Origin: CAZMGG01 sp964565715
GTDB taxonomy: Bacteria > Planctomycetota > UBA1135 > UBA2386
DNA: 25,957 nucleotides
Direction of reading: 5' to 3'
NCBI GenBank assembly: GCA_964565715.1
Contig: CAZMGG010000081.1
Coordinates: 1-25,957, forward strand
The notes beneath the pieces are model-generated. The model was not told the origin of the DNA. It worked only from the letters and a program-made list of their open reading frames with translations, and did no database searches. Below are positions 7,018 through 13,712 of this stretch, one piece after another (position 1 is the first letter of the stretch; the number at the start of each line of letters is the position of its first letter). Made by a program: the position numbers and the translations under genes.

Positions 7018-8316
7018 ATGCCATTCAATACCGCCGTGTTCTATGACATAGAGAATCTCCTGAAGGGCTATGCATTCTCTGCGCAGATGCTATCCAACCT
7101 GTCCCTCAGGGAGATACTCGACTCAGCGGCCAAGACCGGTCGTCTATCCGCGATTGCAGTCCAACGTGCCTACGCAAACTGGAGCGATCCGCGACTGGGC
7201 GTCATGCGCGGAGAAATCAACGAGCTGGGGATCGAACCTGTACAGGTCTTTGGGTTTTCCAGGGATCAGAAGAAGAATGCTGCTGACATTCAACTGGCCA
7301 TTGACGCGATTGACCTAGCGCATGTCCGGCCCTCTATCGAGGTGTTCGTCATCGTCTCTGGTGACGGCGGTTTTGCGTCCCTTGCGAAGAAACTGCACGA
7401 GTACGGTAAGACCGTCGTCGGCTGCGCCTATCCCAGCGCTGCGAACCGTGTCTTCCAGGCCGTCTGCGACGAATTCGTGTCGATCCCCGACCCTGAGGGT
7501 ACGCGGGGACAGACGCCCACCGCTGAACGATCTGCCGAAGGACCCCAAATCACAACGCCGCTTGTCCTCCGCATGGCGCGGACCGTCAAGCGCGCTGCCT
7601 CAAACGAGCGAGAGGTTGTCGTCGCCAAGGCGAAGGACGTGCTCCGGTGGATCGAACACGACGCACTGAGCCGTTCCGACCTGGGTGACCGAGGTCTCCA
7701 TCTGTCAGTCGTCGGTCAGGCTATTCGGCATGCGGTACCCGACTTCGAGCCGGGCGGCGTCGGCTTCGCGAAGTTCGTCGCGTTTCTGCAGTATGCATGC
7801 GCTGGTACCGGACTTCAGGTCGTTCGGCTTTCCGATGGTTCTGTTACGCTCGCACGCCGGTCGAACACCCGGCGCGGGGCCGAGGCCCTACCGGATCTCG
7901 GTCCGGAGTATCTCCACTCCGCCGAGAACTACCGGTCAGTACTTCGCACTGGCTTTCCAATCTTCCGGTTGCCGGACGCACAATCCCTTCATGAGGTTGC
8001 GGCCTGGATTGCTGAGAATCCGCCGCGCGATACAGACTTGGGGACTGCCATCGAGGCCGTATCCAACGCCCTTAGTGGAGTTGTGTCGGCAGAGGCCGTG
8101 AAACGAGCCCTGCTCTGCTTCGTTTCCGCCGGGATACTCGACCGCCAGCCCGAGGGGGCACCTCTCGGGGAACAGAAGCTAACGCTCAAAGCGGGTCTGC
8201 CAGGCAGCCAGGAGATTCTGGACGCGTTGAAGCAAGCGGCGAGGAAGAAACTGCAAAACGCCGTAAGTGAGGTGAGGGACGAGCATTTCGATGAGGTGCT
8301 GTCAACCGGCGCCTAA
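7018..8316 (+). CDS. NYN domain RNase-like protein with OST-HTH/LOTUS domain
   Basis: The product is 432 aa. Residues 5-155 form a NYN (PIN-like, LabA/DUF88) domain with VFYDIENLL (Asp10, Asn13), KKNAADIQLAIDA (Asp90, Asp96) and VSGDGGFASLAKKL (Asp116), the acidic residues expected to bind metal for RNA cleavage. After a linker, residues about 200-280 (LHLSVVGQAIRHAVPDF, then FAKFVAFLQYA) resemble an OST-HTH/LOTUS RNA-binding domain, and a further helical region follows to the end. AGGAG at 7001-7005 supports the ATG. It forms a single-gene cassette, and its stop TAA lies inside the left core of the next attC. Codon use is less GC-rich than in flanking chromosomal genes, consistent with transfer. 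Confidence 0.85.
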   Translation: MPFNTAVFYDIENLLKGYAFSAQMLSNLSLREILDSAAKTGRLSAIAVQRAYANWSDPRLGVMRGEINELGIEPVQVFGFSRDQKKNAADIQLAIDAIDLAHVRPSIEVFVIVSGDGGFASLAKKLHEYGKTVVGCAYPSAANRVFQAVCDEFVSIPDPEGTRGQTPTAERSAEGPQITTPLVLRMARTVKRAASNEREVVVAKAKDVLRWIEHDALSRSDLGDRGLHLSVVGQAIRHAVPDFEPGGVGFAKFVAFLQYACAGTGLQVVRLSDGSVTLARRSNTRRGAEALPDLGPEYLHSAENYRSVLRTGFPIFRLPDAQSLHEVAAWIAENPPRDTDLGTAIEAVSNALSGVVSAEAVKRALLCFVSAGILDRQPEGAPLGEQKLTLKAGLPGSQEILDALKQAARKKLQNAVSEVRDEHFDEVLSTGA

Positions 8317-8370
8317 CAACAGCATGCAGCGGACGGCGCTGCGCGCCGCCGTTGATGCTGAGCGTTGGGC
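8311..8370 (+). repeat. attC recombination site (60 bp)
   Basis: This is a compact classical attC. GCCTAAC (8311-8317) and GTTGGGC (8364-8370) bracket CAGCAT with ATGCTG arms and an inner GGACGGCG/CGCCGCC pairing around CTGCG. The left core contains the TAA stop of the NYN gene. Confidence 0.9.
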
Positions 8371-8393
8371 CGTTTGCCCCCGGGTAGGTGGCA

Positions 8394-9500
8394 ATGTTTC
8401 AGACCTTCTCAGAAACGCCTGAAGTTCAGCACTGGCAGTGGGACCTCGCAGCGCGCATGCGCAGCGGGATCGAGCGCGTGTACGCTTCGCGGCCTGACGA
8501 GGTCGAATGCGTCCGGGCTGTGGTCCAGGCGATTGACGGGACCCCAGAGATCGTGGTCAAGGCGAACAGACGAGGCTCGTTCAAGCTGAGCGTAGAGGCA
8601 GCGTTTCTGCATGGTGCGCGATCGCAGGTTCGATTCCAAGTCGGTGGCGCCAGCCATCACAGAGAGCTCGCAGACCTCCTCGTGCTCGCGGGGTATGTGA
8701 ACGATGGGAGCCTCGCTTGCCAGAGAGCCTGCTTGGTCCAGGCCAAGCGCTCTGGTCCGAGTGGGAATCAGGCCGCGTCGAGATACGGCGTCGATCCATG
8801 GCAACTCGCCTTGTTGGCCAGCTTCCCACCGTTCGAGGGAATTAGCATTAGCGGCGTCTTCGCGGGGCTCACCGTGCACATGCGCAATACCTCCGGAATG
8901 CTGGGCGCCTATGGCCTTCTATCACCACCAGGAGAAGTTGTCGTTGTCAGTGCGCGCGTGCTCAACCAGATGCTGGGTGGTCGCAAGTCGATCACATCGA
9001 AAGAGCTGGTTCCAGCCATCCTAAGCGAGAGTGCAGCGGCTCGCAGCGCCGGGAGGGTCCCAGAGGAGCGTTGGTGGTTCGATCCCAAGCATTGCCCGTA
9101 CTGCCACGAGCTGGCCATGCACATTCACCCACGGCATTGGCATCGCCACCATCATCAGCACAACCCATTTGGACCGAGTCCGGTGGACAATGCCCCAGCT
9201 CAGAGTGCGACCACTTGCATCGGGCTCGACGAGTTCGTTCAAAGCTGGACTGGCCTGCGGCTCGGTGAGGTCTGGCACGCTGCGAGTGGCGCGCGTTCGG
9301 ACCGGATTCTGAGGACTTCCGTGCAGGCAGCTGTCCGTAGAGTTGGGTCGGCAACTGGCAAGCTCGCTGATGTCATGGAATTGCTGGACCGCGCCGGCGG
9401 TGATGACAACCTCCGAATCGGCCATGATGGCCCGGAGGAGGATTGGGGCGGGCTTGCTGTGGTTTCGGTAGTCGGTAGGGTGAACCGTGGCGAAGGTTAG
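8394..9500 (+). CDS. Predicted PD-(D/E)XK nuclease with Cys/His-rich insert
   Basis: The product is 368 aa from ATG 8394; GTG 8388 in the same frame is an alternative. The segment HHRELADLLVLAGYV-(n)-ACLVQAKRS has the layout of a PD-(D/E)XK core, with Glu69, Asp94 and Gln116-x-Lys118 as candidate catalytic residues (the Q-x-K variant). Downstream DPWQLALLASFPPF and GLLSPPGEVVVV are typical of a hypothetical family with that core. Residues 234-256 hold CPYCH followed by a dense run of eight His residues, a likely metal site. The nuclease assignment is an inference from motif order. It is a single-gene cassette whose start lies 24 bases after attC, and no other domain is recognised. Confidence 0.65.
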   Translation: MFQTFSETPEVQHWQWDLAARMRSGIERVYASRPDEVECVRAVVQAIDGTPEIVVKANRRGSFKLSVEAAFLHGARSQVRFQVGGASHHRELADLLVLAGYVNDGSLACQRACLVQAKRSGPSGNQAASRYGVDPWQLALLASFPPFEGISISGVFAGLTVHMRNTSGMLGAYGLLSPPGEVVVVSARVLNQMLGGRKSITSKELVPAILSESAAARSAGRVPEERWWFDPKHCPYCHELAMHIHPRHWHRHHHQHNPFGPSPVDNAPAQSATTCIGLDEFVQSWTGLRLGEVWHAASGARSDRILRTSVQAAVRRVGSATGKLADVMELLDRAGGDDNLRIGHDGPEEDWGGLAVVSVVGRVNRGEG

Positions 9501-9510
9501 TATGCTCCCG

Positions 9511-9578
9511 GCCCAACAAGACCATGCAGCCGCGAGCGCCGCAGCGGCGCTCGCGGCTGATGGTCAAAGACGTTATGC
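9511..9578 (+). repeat. attC recombination site (68 bp)
   Basis: GCCCAAC (9511-9517) and GTTATGC (9572-9578) bracket an almost perfect hairpin with the arms GCCGCGAGCGCCGC and GCGGCGCTCGCGGC around a single A, flanked by ATGCA and TGATGG. It begins 11 bases after the nuclease stop. The right core departs from GTTRRRY at one position. It is nearly identical to the site at 10867-10936. Confidence 0.85.
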
Positions 9579-9933
9579 CGACCGAATGCAAGGAGTGATG
9601 CCGATGTCCTACGCCGCGTCTCCGGATCGGGGTCTTCAGGAAGTCGTGTGGGTTGCCCAGGAGCGCCCGGTCGATGGTCGTTCGCACCCCGCGGGGACCG
9701 CTCTCGGGGGAACCCCACCTTCGGGTTCCCCCTGCCGCTGGGGCACCCCCCTCCTCTTCCCTTTTCCCGAAGACTCTCTACTTGGCCGTTTCGGCCCGTT
9801 CTCGGGGTTTCCCGGGGATGTGGCACAGGCACCCCTCGCGGCAGAGTCCTTCGAGGCGGCGCCAGCCTCGGGGGCCTGGGAGGATCGCCGACGGGCGGCC
9901 GGGGCCCCCGCTTCTACCCACACCAAAGCCTGA
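9579..9933 (+). other. GC-rich non-coding filler inside the HEPN cassette
   Basis: About 350 bases separate the attC from the HEPN coding sequence. A frame from ATG about 9600 to TGA 9931-9933 is open but Gly/Pro/Ser-rich and homopolymer-like, so it is not accepted as a gene. A perfect 10-bp stem (GGGGGAACCC 9706-9715, GGGTTCCCCC 9723-9732, 7-nt loop) lacks a T-tract. The segment has long G and C runs unlike the adjoining genes. It may be an insertion that removed the 5' end of the HEPN gene. Confidence 0.5.
9706..9732 (+). other. Perfect 10-bp stem-loop
   Basis: The inverted repeat GGGGGAACCC / GGGTTCCCCC has the 7-nt loop CACCTTC. No run of T follows, so it is not a typical intrinsic terminator. 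It lies inside the filler between attC 9511-9578 and the HEPN-like gene. Confidence 0.6.
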
Positions 9934-9990
9934 AGCGCCCCGGATCGTCTCGATCGCGAGACCGTCCTGGCGTTCTTCTGGAGGTTCTCC

Positions 9991-10410
9991 GTGTTCGAGT
10001 GCGCGCTCAAGCGTGAGGGGTTCCTGCGCGAGGGTCGCAACCAAGCGGCCGAACCCGACTGGGACACATTCGGACAGAAGGTTGGAGACCGCTTCGGCGA
10101 GGTAGATGACGGCGAGTTCCGAGATGCAGTGCGCATTCTGACTGACGCCGGCCCGCGCCGACAGGTAGTGCGTGGCGGTCACTTGGCTTGGGAGTCGGTC
10201 CAGCGCAGGGAGGAGGACTCTGATGGGCAGTTCGTGCTCCGGCTCCTCAGGACGGCGAGAAACAACCTCTTTCATGGTGGAAAGTACCCTGATGGTCCGA
10301 TTGAAGAGGTTGCTCGCGACAAGCGCATCCTGCAAGCAGCGATCACAGTGCTCGAAGGCTGCTACAAGTTGCACCCGGGCCTTGCTCGTTGGCGCGAGGA
10401 GGCGGCATAA
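9991..10410 (+). CDS. HEPN-like RNase-type protein, start uncertain
   Basis: The 139-aa product has LLRTARNNLFHGGKY near residues 84-98. Within it, RNNLFH (10258-10275) is an RxxxxH motif, the catalytic signature of HEPN RNases and of toxins of MNT-HEPN and Abi systems. The following helix (IEEVARDKRILQAAITVLEG) fits a HEPN helical bundle. The GTG at 9991 is the only conventional start, but protein-like sequence extends upstream (DRLDRETVLAFFWRFSVFEC) as far as the in-frame TGA at 9931. The true 5' end may therefore have been replaced by the filler sequence. The stop TAA lies in the left core of the next attC. No nucleotidyltransferase partner is adjacent. Confidence 0.65.
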   Translation: MFECALKREGFLREGRNQAAEPDWDTFGQKVGDRFGEVDDGEFRDAVRILTDAGPRRQVVRGGHLAWESVQRREEDSDGQFVLRLLRTARNNLFHGGKYPDGPIEEVARDKRILQAAITVLEGCYKLHPGLARWREEAA

Positions 10411-10503
10411 CAAGCCGCAGGAGCTGCCGAGCCGCGATCAACGCAACCGCGAGAGTAAGAGCCCTCGCACGCGGCTCGCGGCTCAGCGGTAAAGACGTTG
10501 GGC
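10405..10503 (+). repeat. attC recombination site (99 bp)
   Basis: GCATAAC (10405-10411) and GTTGGGC (10497-10503) bracket complementary arms (GCCGC, GCCGAGCCGCG on the left; CGCGGCTCGCGGCTCAGCGG on the right). The TAA stop of the HEPN gene is within the left core. The right half resembles the truncated site at 127-205. Confidence 0.8.
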
Positions 10504-10508
10504 TGACC

Positions 10509-10856
10509 ATGAGCCGGGATCCTCTGCGCGCGGCCAAGAGGGGGACCATTGCCGATGCCAACATTCAGCGTGCAGCACGTCGCGCAGGAATCGAGGGACC
10601 TCCCTTCGACCAATACAGTAGTCTTTCTCGTCGCCTGTCGGACCTCATGCGCGCGGATGGACTGCCGATCGTTCTCGAGCGCTTGGAGTTGTTGCTCGAC
10701 CGTGTTCGGGATCGCCCATTGCCAGGTGGCTTCTGGAAAGACCTGATGCGAGCCTCAGAGGTGCTGGGGCTTCAGGGTCGGCTGGCCCTCTTCACCGCTC
10801 GATTCCAGCAGGCCCTTCAGGCTGCTGCTTCTCGTTCTCCGGGCCGCAGTTCATGA
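10509..10856 (+). CDS. Hypothetical cassette protein, 115 aa
   Basis: The product is a basic, mostly helical 115-aa protein beginning MSRDPLRAAKRGTIADANIQ, with a central LPIVLERLELLLDRVRDR helix and PGGFWKDLMRASEVLG. No family is recognised. The ATG lies only five bases after the attC core, leaving almost no leader and no Shine-Dalgarno. The next attC begins 10 bases after the stop, which strongly supports this being one complete integron cassette. Confidence 0.7.
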   Translation: MSRDPLRAAKRGTIADANIQRAARRAGIEGPPFDQYSSLSRRLSDLMRADGLPIVLERLELLLDRVRDRPLPGGFWKDLMRASEVLGLQGRLALFTARFQQALQAAASRSPGRSS

Positions 10857-10866
10857 TACCGTGGCA

Positions 10867-10936
10867 GCCCAACAAGGCCATGCAGACCGACGAGCGCCGC
10901 AGCGGCGCTCGCGGCTGATGGCCAAAGACGTTGGCC
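10867..10936 (+). repeat. attC recombination site (70 bp)
   Basis: GCCCAAC (10867-10873) and GTTGGCC (10930-10936) bracket the hairpin GACGAGCGCCGC / GCGGCGCTCG. It shares almost the whole sequence of the 9511-9578 site, including the TGATGG and CAAAGACGTT right end. Confidence 0.85.
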
Positions 10937-10995
10937 ACCCAGAGACCCTGCTGATCAGTTGACTAATCTACACCGTCCTCCGAGGAGACAAGCTC

Positions 10996-11511
10996 ATGCC
11001 GAACAGCAAGAAGCCCAGAACCAAGCAGTCGGCTCTCGACCGTCCGCGTGGCGCAGATGCCGGCGCAGCAGGAAGACGACACGACCCCTTCCCCCTGAGT
11101 CAATCGCGCAAGCCCTGCTCATCAAGAGGCAGGAGGCAGCAGAAGCCAAGCGCGCGAGTCGTTCTGCAGCTGATCCGCAATCGGATCATCGACTACCTGG
11201 AGTCGTTCGATGCTCTCACTGAGCGGTTGGGGCCCTTCGAGACCATCAACTGGTGGGAGGACTGGGTGGATGAGCGCCGGATGGCGGGCTACGTCGAGCC
11301 CGTGTTCACCGCGGACGAACACAAGGCGATCTCGGCGTTCCACGCGACCTGGGATTCGGTCGCCGACGCGTTGCCGGACGCAGAGCCCGACCGGCACGCG
11401 CTGACGACGTCCCCGGACTGGCAGCGGCTGCGCACCGCGGCTGCCACAACCCTCGAAGTGTTCCGCCGGCGCGGCAGGCTTCCTGAAGATCGGGAGATCG
11501 GCGACGAGTAG
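10996..11511 (+). CDS. Hypothetical protein, 171 aa
   Basis: AGGAG (10983-10987) lies eight bases before the ATG. The first roughly 50 residues are basic and low-complexity (KKPRTKQSALDRPRGADAG). From about residue 55 a structured domain begins (VLQLIRNRIIDYLESF, then INWWEDWVDERRMAGYVEPV, then AFHATWDSVADALPD). The family is not recognised; the Trp-rich helical domain is typical of small cassette or immunity-type proteins. It follows the last attC of block 2 but has no attC of its own. The DUF4259 gene follows after 80 bases, and the last codons of this gene have a counterpart at 1317-1331. Confidence 0.65.
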   Translation: MPNSKKPRTKQSALDRPRGADAGAAGRRHDPFPLSQSRKPCSSRGRRQQKPSARVVLQLIRNRIIDYLESFDALTERLGPFETINWWEDWVDERRMAGYVEPVFTADEHKAISAFHATWDSVADALPDAEPDRHALTTSPDWQRLRTAAATTLEVFRRRGRLPEDREIGDE

Positions 11512-12038
11512 GCTGACCGACCCTGCCGGTGCGCCAGACCCGACGACGGTGCCGCCGGCGCAGCCCATCAACCAGACACAGGAGTTCGCACATGGGAGCA
11601 TGGGGTCTCGGTCCGTTCGACAACGACGACGCTGGTGACTGGGCCTGGGGGCTGGAGGAGTCGGACGGCTTCTCGGCCGTGCAGGACGCCCTCCAGGCGG
11701 TGGTCGGCGGCGACGACTACCTCGAAGCTCCCACATGCTCCGAGGCCATCGCTGCCGCAGAGACCGTCGCAGCGTGCCTCGGGCGGCCCGTGGATGGGTT
11801 GCCGGATGAGGTGCGCACCTGGGTCGGAGAGCATCCGGTGGTCCCACGGGACATCATCGACCTGGCCAAGCAGGCGGTCACTGCGATCGAGGCCAAGTCG
11901 GAGCTGCGGGAACTCTGGGAGGAGACCGAACACTTCGACGATTGGCGCAAGTCGATGAGCGACCTCGCAGCGAGGCTCCGCGGCTGACCTGACGCCGGAG
12001 CGGCCCTCAACGCCTCGGACCAGGCTGCTTGCACATCG
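11497..12038 (+). repeat. Duplicated DUF4259 unit, copy 2
   Basis: This is the partner of 1317-1866, and the 292 bp at 11575-11866 are identical to 1403-1694. In this copy the unit begins inside the intact 3' end of the 171-aa gene, so it is probably the ancestral arrangement. Confidence 0.85.
11592..11987 (+). CDS. DUF4259 domain protein, copy 2
   Basis: The product is 131 aa with the family N-terminus MGAWGLGPFDNDDAGDW, differing from copy 1 at three residues. AGGAG lies seven bases upstream of the ATG. The function is unknown. It closes the region of mobile genes; beyond it the minus-strand FG-GAP gene marks the return to chromosomal content. Confidence 0.85.
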   Translation: MGAWGLGPFDNDDAGDWAWGLEESDGFSAVQDALQAVVGGDDYLEAPTCSEAIAAAETVAACLGRPVDGLPDEVRTWVGEHPVVPRDIIDLAKQAVTAIEAKSELRELWEETEHFDDWRKSMSDLAARLRG

Positions 12039-12065
12039 ACGCCGAGCCCATGACCGGGCCCCTCG

Positions 12066-13478
12066 TCACTTCGGCGCCGGCAGCCGCGCCCGCAGCGCCG
12101 CCGGCAGGGCCGTTCCCACGTTGCCGGTGTTCCGCGGATTGTGCCGCAGCATGTACCATCCCTCACCCGTCCCCGCGAACCCGCTGACGCACACCGCCAG
12201 CCCGAAGCGCCCCTTCTCCATGGCGTTGCCGATCACGTAGAACGCGTCCAGCCGGCCGTCCCCATCCAGATCCGCCAGCAGCGGGCCGTTGGCGCACGAC
12301 ATGACCGGCTTCTTGGTGAGATCACGCGCCCGCAACTCCCACAGCAGCTCCCCGTCGCGGCCGCGCAGCACCCCGAACCACCCGTCTGCCCGCAGCAGCG
12401 CCACGTCCACCCCGCCGTCCCCGTCCAGATCCGCCAACGACGGACCCCTGTCCGCCGCCAGCCAGCTCCCCTTCGGCGCCACCTCCACGCTGTACCTCAC
12501 CTTCCCATCCCGCTCGATCACCGTCAGCCTCTGGCTCGCCACCACCACCTCGGCCACCCCGTCCCCATCCACATCCCCGATCGCCGGCGGACCCATGAAG
12601 TACCGATCCCCCGGCTGCACCCGCCACACCTCACCCCCGTCCTTCGCCCGCAGACACCGCACGATCCCGTCATACGCGCACAGCACCAGCTCCGGCACCC
12701 CATCCCCATCCAGATCGCCCACCGCCGGGCCGTGGTAGATCCCCAGATCCAGCTGCCCGCCGACCGCCACCTGCACGTGCCACAGCTCGCTGCCGTCCTT
12801 GCCCGAACGCGCATACAGCCGGTTGTCGCCCTTGAACGTGCCCGCCACGAAGTCCAGCACCCCGTCCCCGTCGCAGTCCAGCACCACCGGACACGTCTGC
12901 ACGAAGCCCTTGCCGACCTTCACATGCCGCAGCCCCTTGCCGTCGCTGCCGACCACGTGCAGCCGGTCCTGGAAACTGCCGAACACGATCTCGTCCCGCC
13001 CATCCCCGTCCAGATCCACCAGACACGGCGGCGAGTCGATGCAGTCGTGCTGCCCCGTCGGATACGTCCACCGCGTCTCGCCGGTACCCGCATCCAGCGC
13101 GTGCAGCTCGCAGCCGCTCGAGGTCGGCACCAGCAGCTCCAGCCTGCCGTCGCCGTCCAGGTCCGCGAAGCGGAACGACGCATCCAGACAACACGCGCCC
13201 TTGCCGTCGCCGAAGTCGCGCGCCCAGACCGGCTCGCCGTCGTGGCCGCGCAGCACCAGCGCGCGGCTGTCGCCGAAGTAGGTGCCGAACGCCAGCTCCA
13301 GCCGGCCGTCGCCGTCCACGTCGGCCGCGCAGGCGCCGCCGAACGACGGCGCACCCAACTCGCGCGTCCACAGCACCTTCAGCTCCGGACGCGGCTTGCT
13401 GGTCGCGGGCGCGGCCGTCGCCGGCGGATCCTGGGCGGCCACGGCGGCACAGAACACCACGAACGCGAGAGTGCGCAT
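12066..13478 (-). CDS. Secreted FG-GAP/VCBS repeat protein
   Basis: The product is 470 aa with an N-terminal signal peptide (MRTLAFVVFCAAVAAQ). Eight D-x-D-x-D-G calcium-binding loops are visible (ADVDGDGRLELAF, ADLDGDGRLELL, VDLDGDGRDEIVF, LDCDGDGVLDFV, GDLDGDGVPELV, GDVDGDGVAEVV, ADLDGDGGVDVA, ADLDGDGRLDAF), which predicts an integrin-like beta-propeller. Propeller blades also contain PQQ-like segments such as LHALDAGTGETRW. Such proteins are exported and usually serve as binding or adhesion scaffolds. The ATG start is supported by a TACCAT element six bases upstream. The DNA is strongly repetitive because of the blades. Confidence 0.9.
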   Translation of the reverse strand: MRTLAFVVFCAAVAAQDPPATAAPATSKPRPELKVLWTRELGAPSFGGACAADVDGDGRLELAFGTYFGDSRALVLRGHDGEPVWARDFGDGKGACCLDASFRFADLDGDGRLELLVPTSSGCELHALDAGTGETRWTYPTGQHDCIDSPPCLVDLDGDGRDEIVFGSFQDRLHVVGSDGKGLRHVKVGKGFVQTCPVVLDCDGDGVLDFVAGTFKGDNRLYARSGKDGSELWHVQVAVGGQLDLGIYHGPAVGDLDGDGVPELVLCAYDGIVRCLRAKDGGEVWRVQPGDRYFMGPPAIGDVDGDGVAEVVVASQRLTVIERDGKVRYSVEVAPKGSWLAADRGPSLADLDGDGGVDVALLRADGWFGVLRGRDGELLWELRARDLTKKPVMSCANGPLLADLDGDGRLDAFYVIGNAMEKGRFGLAVCVSGFAGTGEGWYMLRHNPRNTGNVGTALPAALRARLPAPK

Positions 13479-13490
13479 CACCGCATGGTA
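13479..13490 (-). promoter_or_regulatory. -10-like element of the FG-GAP gene
   Basis: On the minus strand TACCAT (13490-13485) lies six bases before the ATG, implying a leaderless transcript. No good -35 hexamer was found at 17 nt. The divergent region 13479-13712 otherwise shows nothing recognisable. Confidence 0.35.
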
Positions 13491-13712
13491 GCCGTCCCGC
13501 TGGTTCGCTGGCCGTCGCCGTGCCGTTCCAGGCCGTGCGCCACCGCGAGCCGCCGGCGCCGGTCGTGCCCTCTGGATCCAGCCGTGCGGTGGCGCGCGCT
13601 GCCCGGCATTGACGGTCGTGGCCATGCCGGTGACCATCGAGCGCCGATCTTCCGCGACCCCAGCCCCAAGCAACCCCCACCGAGGACGGCGCCCACGGCG
13701 TCGGCGACGATC

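Larger units (their letters stand above)
6845..10936 (+). mobile_element. Integron cassette block 2 (CALIN-like, nuclease-rich)
   Basis: Five attC-like sites (6845-6939, 8311-8370, 9511-9578, 10405-10503, 10867-10936) delimit four single-gene cassettes, all in the orientation of the sites. Recombination between G and TT of the GTTRRRY core would give cassettes of about 6934-8364 (NYN/OST-HTH), 8365-9572 (PD-(D/E)XK-like), 9573-10497 (HEPN-like) and 10498-10930 (115-aa unknown). The cassette genes use more AT-ending codons than the chromosomal neighbours. No integrase is visible. Three of the four proteins look like nucleic-acid-cleaving enzymes, which suggests a defence or toxin role. Confidence 0.75.

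Noticed and set aside
9600..9933. Open frame in the filler upstream of the HEPN-like gene
   Set aside because: The composition is Gly/Pro/Ser-rich with homopolymer-driven residues in all frames, and no ribosome site supports it.
9579..9933. Group II intron or insertion sequence remnant
   Set aside because: A strong hairpin and position next to an attC raised the idea, but there is no reverse transcriptase, domain V-like sequence, terminal inverted repeat or target-site duplication that I can point to.
127..10936. Recurrent GC-rich repeats that might be a CRISPR array
   Set aside because: The repeats are 60-100 bp, imperfectly alike, separated by whole genes and bounded by RYYYAAC/GTTRRRY cores, which is the pattern of attC sites, not CRISPR repeats.
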